Shown: positions 1 to 11,531, numbered from the stretch's first letter. The stretch is 41,343 nucleotides of DNA from Gnetum montanum (GCA_015680685.1 MNCI01005809.1:10474-51816); one strand, 5' to 3'. The notes: generated by a model from the sequence alone, not told the origin. A program made the numbers and translations.

Positions 1-98
1 GGCACAGAGGCCAGGGGCCTAGGCTTCGGGAAGCTGAGCGTAGAACTGTTTTCCTCCTTCCGCTTAGGAGACGATGTTTGATGGTACGGATTGGAGGT

Positions 99-2723
99 CT
101 ACCCCTGCGTGAGAGGAGCAGCCTGTGGTCGGGGCGTCCTAATGATGAAAGGCGCTCTTGGTGTGGGCGCAGACGAAGCTGCGGCTTGGGCAGTAGCGTG
201 TGACTGAGATCGTACTTGAGAAGGCGCCCGTATAATGAACGGCGGCCGTGAGGCCCCACCTGCTGCCGAAGAAGTAGTTGCCCCACTTGGTGAGGTGGCG
301 GGCATACGCAAAACAAAAGGTTGTTTTGGTGGCCCTTTACGCTCACCGTCCGTACTTACCACAGTGATTGTATAAGAATCGTAATTTGCATTTAGTGGAT
401 CCTTGTATACATGTAATGTCTGGTTTTCTGGACGCGTGGGGTTACTGCTGTCTAGTTTCAGATGACCTTCGTCGATCATGCGTTGAATATCGTCTTTCAA
501 TGCTCAGCAGTAATCCGTGTTGTGACCACACATCTGGTGGTAGTCACAGAAACGGTCCAGCCTGAAAGACCTCGGAACTGCCGGTTCGTTAGGCAGGGCT
601 AGAGAGGGGTCCTTCAGCAATTCACAATTACGTCTGTGACGCTGCAGGGCCTCCTCGGACACCTTCTTAGGTTGAATGTGTCCTGCCGCTAACAGTTGTT
701 TTAGCAGTTCGGAGTGTTTCACTTGTAAAGCCGCGTATTTTGAGCAGTCTTTACGCTCAAAATTCGGCTTTGGTTGGGGGGCCTGTTCAGGGGCAGCAGT
801 GGGTTGGCTGGTGCCGGCACCAGCCGTGGCCTCAGGCGTTGTTGTTGTTGGAGCTTTCTTGTTTTTGTTCTTGGCATTCTCAGTTAATGCCGCTACGGTA
901 GTGGTCGCTGCCTTACCTTTGTCCTTAGCCTTGTTGTGCGTGTTCTTGTAAGCGATGTACGCCGGGTCTTTGTTAGCTTCGGCAGCATCTTGGATGCTCC
1001 GGACCTGGGCGAAGGCCTGACGTATGTTTCCAGGGGAAAGGTAATACAGCTTGGACTTGATAAAGTCGTTGACTGCTCCCTTGAATATGGCCAACAGGTG
1101 GGAGTTCGCGATCGGGTCGCGGATCTCATTCAAGGGAGCGTTCCAACGCTGTATGAACTTTTGGACTGGCTCGAGCGGGTCTTGTTTCACCCCCATAAGC
1201 TGCTCCAATGTGACTTCCGGCTTCACGTTGTATCTGAATCGGGTCACAAATTGGGTCAGCAGCTCTTCCAAGGTTGAAATGGAAGAGCGTGGGAGAGCTC
1301 GATACCAGTCTAAAGCCTTCCCTGTCAAGGACATCGTAAAGACTCTGACCAAAGTATGCGGCCACTATTGCAGCAACAATGATTCGGACCTAAAGGTGGC
1401 CAAGTGTGTGTTGGGATCCCCCTCCCCATTATACTTCGTAAAATGTGGGAGGGACATCCCTGGAGGCAACGACAACATGGGGACTGCTGGATTAATCGGA
1501 TCATCTTGATAGAAATCCGTAATCTGAATGGTGTCAGATCCAGCGGTCTTGAGGCGTCGCACCTCCTTAGTAAGCGTTTGGATAAGTTGGAACGCTTGAT
1601 CCAGACCTGTTGAGGGAGGCGCCTGTGCAACAGGCATAGGAGCAGGAGGTTGGACTGGGTGAACAGCCCCAGGAAACTGGAATGCAGGGTGTGGTTTGTT
1701 ACCTGCTGGTGGAGCAGGGGTCCGTGCAGGCTGGGAGACCTACGAAGGCCCCCACCCACTGATTTGTGACACGGGGTTAACTATTGCCTGCTGCGGGGCA
1801 TAATGATAAGTATAGCGAGGAAGCACCCGTGAAAATTGCGCCGCTGGTGCTTGCGGGGGTTGGGGATCGTAAAACGCAGACGGATATTGTTGCACAGCAG
1901 GGTCGGTCCACTGACTTGTTGCAGGGTATTGAACAAGGGGTTGCTGTGGTATGGCCACAGCATGTTGCTGAGTTGGCGGGGGCAGCAACCTTTGCGCTGA
2001 GCGAGTTGCCGATACAGTGTGAGCCTGCACCTGAGGGATGAACTGAGGCGCAGTGGTCGCCGGGATCACCGCCGGGATGCCGAGCGCGTGGTGGGACGGA
2101 CCCGCCCCTGCATCCTGGCGTAGTGTTTGTGTTTGCCACCCAGACAGCTGTGTCTGGGCTAGCGGGAGGCCGGAAAGTTGTGCCTGCGTGGTTGCAGCTG
2201 GGTTAAGAGAGGCTGCCTCTCCGTCAAAAGGAAACAACGGGTCTTCCTGTGTGTGGAGGGGCAGGGTATGGAATGAATTTTCTGACATGGCCGTGAATTC
2301 GTCCTCTGCGTCTTCCTCCCGCTGGGGTTCCACCACAGGTTGTGAAGCCTGGCCTCTGGCCATGATCAGCCGAGACATGAGCTCGTTATGGTGCTCGGTT
2401 AAGGGGATTATATCGTAAACCGTTGGCTTGAAATCATAACCCCCTCGATGGAGCGCCTCAAAGTTTCGTTTTGCCTCAAGGTTGGCTCGGCTGAGAGCCA
2501 ACCTTGCTTGGATCTTGACACAAATGAAGTTGTAGTCTTCAGGGGTTATGACCGTGAAGATAGGATCTTTCCCCTGAAGCCTTAATGAACGGCGCAAGGG
2601 TCCCTGGGGACCGGTTGCACCGGGGGCTGGCCCTACGGTCACTGTTGGGTTCACGGGCGCTACACCCGGATCGACAACGGTCATGACGGTTGTGGCTGTT
2701 GTGTTTGAATGGTAAGAATCCAT
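99..2723 (-). pseudogene. gag: Ty3/gypsy (Tat-type) gag polyprotein, three in-frame stops
   Basis: Gag packages element RNA into cytoplasmic virus-like particles. Reading from the ATG at 2723, one frame runs to the stop at 99, about 874 codons, broken only by stops at 1740-1742 (TAG), 1365-1367 (TAG) and 504-506 (TGA). Residues 1-330 are Pro/Gln/Thr-rich. The capsid core holds LPHFTKYNGEGDPNTHL, then after the second stop FTMSLTGKALDWYRALP and VKQDPLEPVQKFIQRW, which match the retrotrans_gag family. A Lys/Ala/Thr/Pro-rich linker follows, then a Cys/His cluster CDYHQMCGHNTDYC near residue 730, the form usual in Tat-lineage gag. The TGA sits where relatives read a sense codon before ALKDDIQ. 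The tail repeats PFIIR motifs. Protease and polymerase would lie beyond base 1. No frameshift is seen, so inactivation looks recent. Confidence 0.85.
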
Positions 2724-2945
2724 GGATCAAGGATGAAAAAAATGACTGAAAGTCGATTCTGGATGAAAGAAAGGTTGGCAGACAACACAGAAGGCTTTCT
2801 ACCCTACCGGATTTCAAAGAAATCGTCTTTACGACCGATCTACACCACACGATTGACCTTAGACTTCCTTAGAGGTATTACGTCTACGGCCTAGGGTATA
2901 GATCTCTAAACAGGGTTACCCGAACTATTCGGATTGGAACCTAAA
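2724..2945 (-). other. Untranslated leader of element T
   Basis: This stretch lies between the gag ATG and the candidate primer-binding site. No ORF of note is seen in it. Its position and length fit a retrotransposon 5' leader, where a packaging signal would be expected, but no specific structure was recognised. Confidence 0.5.
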
Positions 2946-2964
2946 GGCCCTCCTTCTAGCGCCA
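2946..2964 (-). promoter_or_regulatory. Candidate primer-binding site of element T
   Basis: On the minus strand TGGCGCTAGAAGGAGGGCC begins six bases after the inferred LTR end. TGG is the complement of the CCA tail of a tRNA, so the position and first bases fit a PBS. I cannot match the rest to a specific plant tRNA, so the primer is not assigned. Confidence 0.55.
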
Positions 2965-3806
2965 GAAAACTGTAACGACGGAAAACGTCGGCAGCTGGAA
3001 ATACCGACCGAAATTCCGTGTACACAGCTTTAACCACGGATCCGCGCGAGGGCTAAGCTGGAAAAACGAATCCGCGGTGCCCTGAACGGTCTTGTCGATC
3101 AGACAGGGACTTACGGGTCAGTAAAAGCGGTAACGATTACGGATTTTTGCGTGACGTGATTTGTTGCGAGAGATCGTAAAACAGGGAGACAACGACGTAG
3201 ATGGATCGCTACGCTACGAAGATAACGCTAAAACGCCGGAAAGATGCTAACCGGGAGAGAAAAAACAAGTGGATGTCGCAAAGATCAAAGATCTATGTTT
3301 CAATGCTGGATCGGATGTATACTTGCGTGTATATTACGTTACAATGGGAGAAAACCCCCAACAACTGGATACAAAATGAGCACAAAACAACAAGAAAACT
3401 GTGTGGACAGAAATCTGATCTACCTTGTAGACCCAAAGCCTAGGTGCAGGAATGGTCAAGCTCTGAAGTCTGTCGATCTTTTGAACGATAGAACCTGCTA
3501 ACTAGGCGAGACGACTCTGCAATTCCCATTCTTCTTCTTTGCTTTGGGTAGATCTGCTGTTAGGGCTCAGGCGGGCTGTGTTCTGTTTCTGCTAAAGGAT
3601 GATGTTTGCAACGATTACCAAAAGGTTGCTCTTGTTTCTCTGTTCAAGGCGATAAGTGTTCCCTTGTTCAGAAAATGCTCTTGTCCTCTTGATCTGCTGC
3701 CAACAAAAAGCGCTAAGTGCTCTGGTGCTCTGGTTTGTTAACTTGTCAACTTGCCAACCCTCCTTCTCTGATCTCCCCCCTTTTTATATATATTTGTCAG
3801 CTGGAG

Positions 3807-3815
3807 TATTTATAG
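3807..3815 (-). promoter_or_regulatory. TATA box of LTR T
   Basis: The plus strand reads tatttatag, so the minus strand has CTATAAATA. Transcription toward gag would start near 3780. An AT-rich TATATATA stretch at 3784-3794 lies just downstream. Confidence 0.55.
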
Positions 3816-3898
3816 GCCGCGACACGCGCAACCCTGATGATGTGGGCCCGAATGTCGCGGATCCCATTGGCGAGATTCTTTTAAGTCGAACTGCGACT

Positions 3899-3930
3899 AC
3901 GCACAACACGCTCGTTTGCGTGTTGTGCGT
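3899..3930. repeat. Perfect 13-bp inverted repeat near the LTR T promoter
   Basis: Arms ACGCACAACACGC (3899-3911) and GCGTGTTGTGCGT (3918-3930) are exactly complementary around a six-base loop TCGTTT. It lies about 85 bp upstream of the TATA box in the minus-strand direction and is the member of the hairpin series closest to the promoter. Confidence 0.85.
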
Positions 3931-4033
3931 GTAAAGAGCAGGCCCATGGGCGTGTATCGGCTGTGTTTGCGCTCATTCGCTTTGTATTGCATGTTTGAAT
4001 GCACTGACGTAAAAACAATGAGTTCAAGATCGT

Positions 4034-4215
4034 TTTACGCTCACCACGCAGCTGTGCGTAGCAAAGCGTAAATGTAACATATGCTCACTACGTAGCCGTG
4101 CGTGGTGAAGCATAAACAAAGTTTAAACTTACGTTCATCACACAACTGCGTGTGATAAAGCGTAAATAATGCACAACTTACGCTTACCACGCAGTGGCGC
4201 GTGGTAGAGCGTAAG
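4034..4215. repeat. Four spaced imperfect palindromes in LTR T U3
   Basis: Inverted repeats lie at 4034-4072, 4081-4113, 4129-4165 and 4177-4215, spaced about 48 bp apart, with related but different arms. The last is the best: CTTACGCT/AGCGTAAG outside and TACCACGC/GCGTGGTA inside, a 16-bp stem with one extra G and a six-base loop. The third has inner arms ATCACAC/GTGTGAT, also with a six-base loop. They continue the palindrome type of the 80-bp array next to them. Confidence 0.8.
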
Positions 4216-4330
4216 GAGCGTGCAACTTGGATCATGACCCACGCACTAGTACACACCGCCGCGTAACGAGCGTAAAGGCCACTTATGTATGTGCCGCAAG
4301 AAAAAGTGCCGACTTGTCATGCCTCTCTGG

Positions 4331-4660
4331 ATTTTGCCTTCAACTGTTTTGGAGCTTAGTACGCTCATCACGCTACCGTGCGTGATAGAGCGTAAACTTG
4401 TCCTTGGACAAATTCGCCTTTAGCTGTCTCGGAGCCTATTACGCTCATCACGCTGCCGTGCGTGATGGAGCGTAAACTTGTCCTTAGCAAAATTAGCCTT
4501 TGGCTGTCTCGGAGCCTATTACGCTCATCACGCTGCTGTGCGTGATGGAGCGTAAACTTGTCCTTAGCCAAATTCGTCTTTAACTGTCTTGGAGTTTATT
4601 ACGCTCATCACGCTGCCGTGCGTGATAGAGCGTAAACTCGTCTTTAGACAAATTCGAGGC
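4331..4660. repeat. 80-bp tandem repeat with an embedded hairpin, four units
   Basis: The word ACGCTCATCACGCT starts at 4361, 4441, 4521 and 4601, an exact 80-bp period, with a half unit before the first. Each unit has a hairpin (TACGCT + ATCACGC against GCGTGAT + AGCGTA, six-base loop TACCGT, TGCCGT or TGCTGT) and a spacer with AACTTGTCCTT and CTGTCTCGGAGCCTATT. Units differ by a few bases. It is most simply a tandem enhancer-like array in the LTR U3. The spacers do not vary the way CRISPR spacers do. Confidence 0.9.
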
Positions 4661-4867
4661 GCGTTCTTTGCTTAAATTACAAATCTTCGCCTGAGGCCGA
4701 CCCGTAATTTTCATGGTGTTTCAAAGTGTACTACTTTCAGAATCAGCGGTCAACCATTGGGTGCCCTCCTAATTTTTGGTCACTGCATATAGACACCTTT
4801 GGATTTCTACTTCTACTGCACACTGCTTACATATAGAGATAGATGCTTGCTTTACAGCCTAGATTTT

Positions 4868-7800
4868 CTACACACAATTGCACCTTTTATCACTATACAC
4901 GATGCATGGATCTCTCTTCTTCTTGTTATTTCCAAATGCATTTTCTTTGGATATCTCTAAGGAAAGATATCTGATGTCCATTCTTGCATCAATGGTGCTC
5001 AGCCATGTCCTTCCCATGATGATTGGGAAATTCCCTTTATAGTTCTCCACCTTGATCACTAGAAAATCGATAAGATAAGACCACCCATAGAAAATGATCA
5101 TGTTGTCTTCTACTTGTTCTAATGGAACAGTGATGGACTAGTCTACCAATTCTAATCTTATGTTACTCTTCTTGAAAGAAGGAAAGTTCTATGCAGTGTA
5201 CATCTCATGAGAAATTAAATTGACACCAGAACTTGAGTTGAGAAGAGCCTTACATGGTTTATTTCCAACAATCTGCAAATAAATCAAAGGACTTCTACGA
5301 TTGGCTAATTTCTTGGAAAGGTTTCTAGCACAGATCCAATTAGATATAGTATGAGTAAGCATGACAGTATGGATCTTGGGCAAATTTTTATTTGAAGGGG
5401 ACTCGAAGGTGTATGATACAAATGAAGATGTAGGAGTAGGGTTATCAACTATGGGTGTATGTAAGGGCTTAGGTGGACTGCAGGGTTGAAAGAAAGGTCT
5501 TTTCTTTGAGCTAGTATTTGACCCATCTGATTGATTAACTAGTTGTAAGTTAATAGCTCTCATAGCATTACATTGTTGCGATTGAGCTGGTAGTTCACCT
5601 TGCATAGGTGGAGCAGGTGGTAGTTGTGCAGGTGGAGGAGAATCATGTGCAAGGATAGGAGAATGATAAGGGTAAGAGGTGGTATCCCTTCTTTCATGTG
5701 GAGAATGTTTTCAGTAATAATCAAAAGGGTGGTAGTAAGGCTAGAAAGTAGAGACATGATTAGAGGAGTCACATGGAGATAGTGGTTGCTGAATGTAGTA
5801 ACCATATGGATTAAGTTGCCGATAAGGGTATTGCTACCTTAGTGGTGTCAACGCCCATGATTGTGGTTGCTGCCATTGTTGATACTACTCATATAGTTAT
5901 GATGGAACTCCACTTGGATAATATTGGTATTATTGGTGGAACTACCTAAAATTACCTTGAGGATAAGGTAATCTTCTAGATGTTCACCTTTGTGTTAGTC
6001 ATGGATTTAAGGCATACATCCTAGACTCTTGTAAGTATGACACCATGGGGCAACATCCCTTAGGATGTTCATATGATAGACGTCACACCCATGATCATCA
6101 TTTTATTCACTTTCTACAACTTCTTCTATTGCAGCAATCTTGCCCTTACCTCTGTGATAGGCATGTTCAACTTCTTTGCACCTTCTGCACTTACGATCAC
6201 TACCTTGTTCTTTGGACTCTTCAGCAATTTTAAGGAAATCTTGAAATCTGCTATCCATGGAGTCCCATAACTAATCAACCTTAATTATATGTTTAGACTA
6301 GAATTTTTGGAGTGGTAAGGTTTTCTTATCCATCCCCTCATCAAGTACGAACTCATCCTCATTGTCACAAAATCGAACCTCCCTTTTGCAAATGGAAGGA
6401 TCATAGTTGTGCTCTTCTACACTTTCTTTTTTTCTTAATTCGCCCTCCTCTTTAGCTACCTACTTGTTGTATCTAATGGGCACTTAGTTTCAATAGTCAC
6501 CCCTAGGCATATACACCAAGGGTTCTCCTCATTTCTAATCAAAGCCCATATACTATGTGGCAAAGTTGATTCAGTTAAGAATAACCATGGCTAGGACATT
6601 TGTGCATCAAGAAATAATATCAGCTGATGGTGGTGTCCAAGGGTTCATGTGTTCCTTATTTCCATCCTTAGATTTGCCTTCTCAAATTAGACACTCTAGA
6701 GTATGTTTGATATTTATCATTAAACAACTCCAGCATGGTACTCCATCATCTAATAGATTCCAGCCCTAAGGACTAGTACCAATTCTCTACTTCTTTGATG
6801 AGTGTCCTAGGGAACAACTTAAGTTTTTGCCACTCATTCTCTATGTTTTGCAAGGCACATGCATCTTGAAAAGCTTGAAGATGGTTTTGCAAATCAAAGT
6901 TATATCCTCCTTCAAATCGAGGAATATTGTTCATGTCTAACCTTTTGATCTGACTATCCTTCACATGCCTTGTTGGAATTCATACTACCTTTGTGATATT
7001 AAGCATACTTCGAGTAGCAAGTAGAGGCTCATCAAGGCCTTGATCATGGTGCCTATGATGCCCTTGACTACCCTTTTGTTCATGGAAATGTACCTCTCTT
7101 AAACAATTCTACCCTTAATCTTGCCTTTCCTGGTGGTCCCTTCAATCATTTTGGTCCCGTCGATCATTTTGTTCATTTTGGTCACCTCCATCATAGTCGC
7201 ACCTTCTACAATCATAGTCAGAGCCAAAAGAAAAAGATGATGATGACGAAGGGGAAGAGGAAGGAGAAGCAGCACCATCATAATGCCTGCTTCCACCTCT
7301 TCGGCAATTGTGACCACAATCATGATCTTGCTTTTTGTCTACATTCCCACCTTGACTTGCCTCTCCAGATCCTTCTTTGTCATTGGATCCATTTTTACTA
7401 GAACCAAGATTGTGAATTGTGGATTGCAAGTTCTAGTTTTGACCTCCTTCACCAAAGTCAAAGAGAGGAATTTTATTAAATGGAAAACCTCCAAAGAAGT
7501 GTTCTCCACAAACTTGTTGGTATAACAGGAATGGAGAATTATTAACTCTTTTCCCCTTCTAAGATTCATAGTGCTATTCTAGTTGTTAATCTTGTACATG
7601 TTGTATCTTAGTGGGATGATAATCCCTAGCATCAGTATGTTGCACAACATACTCAACATGACATTCCAAAAGACCACATCGTATAAGCATTTGGTGGAGC
7701 ATTGCAGGAACAAATCAATCAGGCAACAACACAATGTTTCCCTCCATGTTGTGCCATCACAACTCTTCATCCTGGTGCAGGATGAAGGTGAATTTTGGTA

Positions 7801-7903
7801 CATACTCATTAGGATGAGCATATACTATTTGATATTGTTGAGGCACTAGCTAATAAGCTTTATTAGACATGGGTAGAGAATTGATCCTGTGAGAGGAAGA
7901 CAT
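4868..7903 (-). pseudogene. gag-PR: Element I gag-protease, decayed
   Basis: ATG at 7903 (MSSSHR) follows a 159-bp leader. Surviving segments at 7429, 6964, 5605 and 5101 are all in the ATG frame. Gag signatures are LLATRS, NNIPRFEGGYNFD and HLQAFQDAC (about 7010-6850), shared with gag II and III. A Ser-rich block lies near 7200-7300. The zinc knuckle near 6080 reads CDVY..EHPKGCCP with a one-base shift. A Pro/His/Ser-rich tail follows. From about 5330 a retropepsin is visible: CKALLNSSSGVNLIS, with the catalytic Asp replaced by Asn, then FPIIMGRTWLSTIDARMD, the flap-to-C-terminal motif of Ty3/gypsy protease. No reverse transcriptase follows before the LTR T junction. Several stops are present, so it is inactive. 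Confidence 0.75.
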
Positions 7904-8043
7904 TTTCGATTAGATCAGATAAAATGTAATGTGATTCTAAATATTGTTATAGTAATCTTAAGATGTGATGCAACTCTAAGGTTCATTCTAATGATTTAAA
8001 TACTTTCACTAGGTTCTAGATAACATATGAAACAACCAAAAGG

Positions 8044-8061
8044 TCCTTGACAATTATGCCA
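8044..8061 (-). promoter_or_regulatory. Decayed tRNA-Asp primer-binding site, element I
   Basis: The minus strand reads TGGCATAATTGTCAAGGA directly after the LTR. Against the complement of the plant tRNA-Asp 3' end (TGGCGCCGTTGCCGGGGA) 11 of 18 bases match, and six of the seven differences are transitions. Confidence 0.6.
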
Positions 8062-8062
8062 A

Positions 8063-8942
8063 TGATGAGTGGTGAGGTACCCCTATGCTAAACCATACAA
8101 ATCACTAAGGCATTTACACACGATTTGGTCAAATTCTGTGGACCTATAGTTCTCTAGTATGCTAGCTCTTCTAGAAAGTGAAATGGCCATTAAAAATGTT
8201 TGTTGTCTTTCCAACTACACTTGTGAGGCTTAAGGGTATGGTTTAAGTGTAATTGAGGTATATGATTTTTCTTATTTTATATTTTATAGATTTGATCACC
8301 TACAATAAGAATGAAGAGTAGAGTAATTTGGAATCTAATGTATTATTGCCTATCTAGCCTAACACAAGTAACCATCCCACTTTCCTGGACACATCTTGAA
8401 CACATATAACACTGGTAGGCTACCAAACGTTAAGCATTTCTGGGTTACCAAGTACTATATGTATGCTCGAAGTGGTTGTGCTTACATTCATTAACTACTG
8501 GAAATAAATTTATTAATTAAAATGCCTTGGAGAAAAAACCATAAAAGTAAAGTGCATTAAAAGAAATATTAATTTATTCTCAATGTTGCAAGGATTAGCA
8601 AAAGAGTTCATTTTTATTCTTGTCACATTGTTGTGCTCAGGTACATTAGTATTTGAAAAAAGAACCGTACACACTTAGACTCCTTTTACATGCACTCAAA
8701 AAATATTCTAACTTTGGAGAAAATAAACTACAAGAGCTTTGCTACCTTGACTAAAAAATGACCAAAAACTGATGCCAAATCGACAGCCCAAGCACTATAT
8801 TTATAGGCCAGTGTATGCCTCGTCGATGTTGAATGCCCGATGTCACATCAAGACCCTGACATCATGTACTCGACATCACAACCTTGACATCGGATACCCA
8901 ACATTGCAGCAACTGGAAAACATGTTTCATCAATGATCATGG
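8063..8942 (-). repeat. 5' LTR of element I
   Basis: It begins TGATGAGTGGTGAGGTACCCC at the PBS and ends near TTTCATCA. Its start matches LTRs II and IV and its middle (tagcctaacacaagtaacc) matches LTR II. A minus-strand TATA box, CTATAAATA, is at 8797-8805. The U3 beyond it has repeated GATGTC/GACATC words (8830-8910) that look like decayed GCGATATCGC palindromes of LTR IV. The outer end is approximate. Confidence 0.75.
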
Positions 8943-9044
8943 ATGTTGTGTGGGCCATCTTACTTCTAGTAAACATGGTAAGGTAGAAAGAGTTTCTAAG
9001 TTTAATGAAAATAATAAACAATCCTATTCTATCCTATGACGATG

Positions 9045-9618
9045 AGTATCCAATCCTGACCTTCCATACACACCTAGGGCTTTGTGCAATTACTACTAGG
9101 ATTACCAAGTACTTCGCTACTGGGCAAACCAAGTGATAGCACTACTAGGTTACCAAGCAATTACACTTACATGCTCGAGATCAATTGTACTCATTCTTCT
9201 TAACAACAGTAAAAGTAAGTGAATGGAAAACTAAATCATTATCTAAGAAAATAGTAAACATTATTCTAAGTAAAGCAGTAAAACTAGCAAAATGTTGCAA
9301 TAGTGGGAAATAGCTTGATCTTTTTTTCTAGCCATACTTGTGCCCACGTACAAAATGTTTGAATAAAGATGTTCATGAATTCACACTACACTATAGGCAT
9401 TCACATTTCTAATTGCTAAGTCTAAATTCATGGAAACAAACTGAAAGAGTTTTGGTAAGAGTGGACAAAATTGTGTGTTGGACCATGTGCCTAAGTGTCA
9501 TATTTATAGGTAGGCACGTGTCTTGGAATATCGGATATCTGATGTCGTAGCTTGGGCTTCAATATTGGGTATGCGATATTGCAACTCTAATATCAAATAC
9601 CTGATATCATAGCTATCA
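9045..9618 (-). repeat. Truncated LTR of the same family
   Basis: The sequence (gatgagtatccaatcc, ctactaggattaccaag) matches the second half of the family LTR, with a minus-strand TATA box CCTATAAATA at 9501-9510 and U3 words such as GATATC and CAATATTG at 9530-9612. The inner half and PBS side are missing, and no clear PPT follows. It is probably an older copy next to element I. Confidence 0.6.
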
Positions 9619-11526
9619 AAAATTGATCTTATCACCTACATACAACTATATAACATGTTACTAAAAGAAAGACACGTAATCCCAAAATAAATCCTAGAAT
9701 AGACAAGGATAAGATTTAGGTGCTTGCAAATAATGACAACTAATACTTCACAATGTGTAAAATGAGATCCACCAATTCCAAAGTGGTATAGTTCTAATAA
9801 GTTCTTCTACTATCATGAGGCTATAGAACATGATACTAACAATTGCAATGCCCTCAGGAATGATATCCAAGTACTAGTAAAAAAAGAAAAGATCATTTTC
9901 AACACACTGGTGCAACCTAGTGACTAAGACATGTAAATTTTTAAAGATCATTTGAACAATCTCTTCTTTTCATTTGAAGCCCAAAGATAACCATCATATC
10001 ACCTTCTTTATTATTTAAACAAGATCCTTTTAGAACAATTCCCAATTGTGTCTTATTAGAATCAACCAATCCCAAAAATCATTTTATCATTAATCTTTTC
10101 TAAAATGACTTTGGCAGATATGCAAATTCAAGTATTCATAGGACTTCATTTGTTATTGACATGACACCTCATTACAACGAAGCCCCTACATACTCAAACC
10201 TCATATTTAGCTATCCCCCATCTCCTTCAAAGAATCAATTAACTTTACCTATGCTATCCAAACCTATTGGTTATCCTCCTATTTTTCCATATGTTGTTTC
10301 ACCATCATCTCATCCTATTTCCCATCTAAGCCACAAGAACCACCCTTATTTTTTAGTTCTACACTATCCATCAAACATTCTCACGAAGGTTCGAAAGAAA
10401 GCAGCATCACATGATAAAGGGAAAGAAAAATAACATGCAAATAAGTAGTCTATTCAAACCAAAAAGAAAGTTTCATTTCAAGCTACATCGAACAAAGCTC
10501 CTCTTGCCCTACGACTACATCAACTGCTCTTGCATTGAAAGTAGTTCCTCCAATACTAACCTCCAAGTATGTAGCTCTTGGAGGTAAAGCATTGCCCCAA
10601 ATTCCTATGGTAATGAAGTTAAAGAAAACAAACCTTTCTCTCTTTGACCTCATTTCAACTTTAAAGGAGGATCACTTAGCACTGGAGAAGCTTCTTAAAG
10701 CCATCATCATGCTAGTAGATATTTAAACAAAATGCTTAAGCAATCTCATTTGTACTCAAGGCTCCATGATATAAGGTAGATTATTTAGTGTTCAAAGGGA
10801 AGAACATTAAGAGCCATCCAACGATGCGTGCCATATGCTAGCTACCCATCTACATCAAGATATAGATTAGCTAGAGCATCACACTACCTCTAGTGCACAT
10901 AGACAATGCAATTGGATCCAATACCATCTCATGAATGGTCATCAAGCATCTTAGCCTCAAAAACCATGTCACATATTCTAACTAATCTCTTCTTCAATTT
11001 CATTTAGTGGGACTAGAGTAGAGATCATAAGGATGATAAAGTTACCTTTTTTATAGGGAGTTGTATTGCATCTAAAAATATTTTTATAGTAATTAGAAAT
11101 TTAGCTAGCACTAACACTATCCTACATAGGCCCTGGTTAGCTTATCATCATGTAGTTTTCTCATCCATACATTAGAAAATACATTTCCTATGCAAAGATA
11201 GGAAGTAGCAATATGCACAATTCCTAAATTCCTTGCTATTTCCTATCTTAATATTTTAGAGAAAACCAAATTAAGATCCCAACCTCCATTAGTAAGACAA
11301 ACCTGATTAGCAAACAAAACAAACAAGTCCAACATTAGTATTCTATAAATTATCCATTGGATATGAATTCATAAACATAGGATTCATGGTTTTAGACATT
11401 GTTGACTCCATCAAAAACATTAAGAATCCAACTAGAACATAGGCTAGGAAAGTCATTACCAAAGTGTGGTCACTTCAAGAATTACATCCCTTTTACATTT
11501 TTGTCTTTTTCTTATTTTCTACAAGC
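9619..11526. other. AT-rich intergenic stretch with a plus-strand gag-like relic
   Basis: Apart from the relic at 10161-10726, no feature was recognised. Short open frames are scattered and unrelated to known families as far as I can tell. It is the host sequence into which element II inserted. Confidence 0.5.
10161..10726 (+). pseudogene. Possible gag C-terminal or linker relic, plus strand
   Basis: Two plus-strand open segments, 10161-10433 and 10535-10726, are separated by stops. The first is Pro/Ser/Tyr-rich (FSYPPSPSKNQL, GYPPIFPYVV) and ends in a basic KAASHDKGKEK stretch. The second has KKTNLSLFDLISTLKEDH and LEKLLKAI, resembling the linker between gag and protease in Ty3/gypsy Tat-type elements. 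This is a weak resemblance judged by eye. No protease motif could be read further on. Confidence 0.3.
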
Positions 11527-11531
11527 ATTGC
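11527..11531. repeat. Target-site duplication of element II, left copy
   Basis: ATTGC directly before TGATGAG; identical to the right copy. Confidence 0.85.

Larger units (their letters stand above)
2971..4787 (-). repeat. 5' LTR of element T
   Basis: The inner edge on the plus strand begins TGTAACGAC, next to the candidate PBS. The outer edge is placed where the minus strand would start TGCAGTGACC; these ends form an imperfect terminal inverted repeat. A second possible outer edge is ATTACA at 4681. A TATA box (TATAAATA on the minus strand) lies at 3807-3815. The part upstream of it, which would be U3, holds a hairpin array and an 80-bp tandem array. The other LTR is outside the window, so boundaries were not checked against a partner copy. 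Base composition is richer in GC and CpG than the flanking element I, which suggests a younger insertion. Confidence 0.65.

Noticed and set aside
1365-1367. Programmed read-through at CAA-TAG in T gag
   Set aside because: The following codon is TGG, not the known read-through context, and two other stops interrupt the same frame.
676-1509. Plus-strand frames over the T gag
   Set aside because: Shadows of the minus-strand gag; GC-rich coding DNA gives open complements.
3899-3930. Perfect hairpin as a transcription terminator
   Set aside because: There is no T-run after it and the setting is a plant LTR, upstream of the TATA box.
4331-4660. 80-bp repeats read as a CRISPR array
   Set aside because: The whole 80-bp unit is conserved, including the part that would be the spacer, and it lies in a plant LTR.
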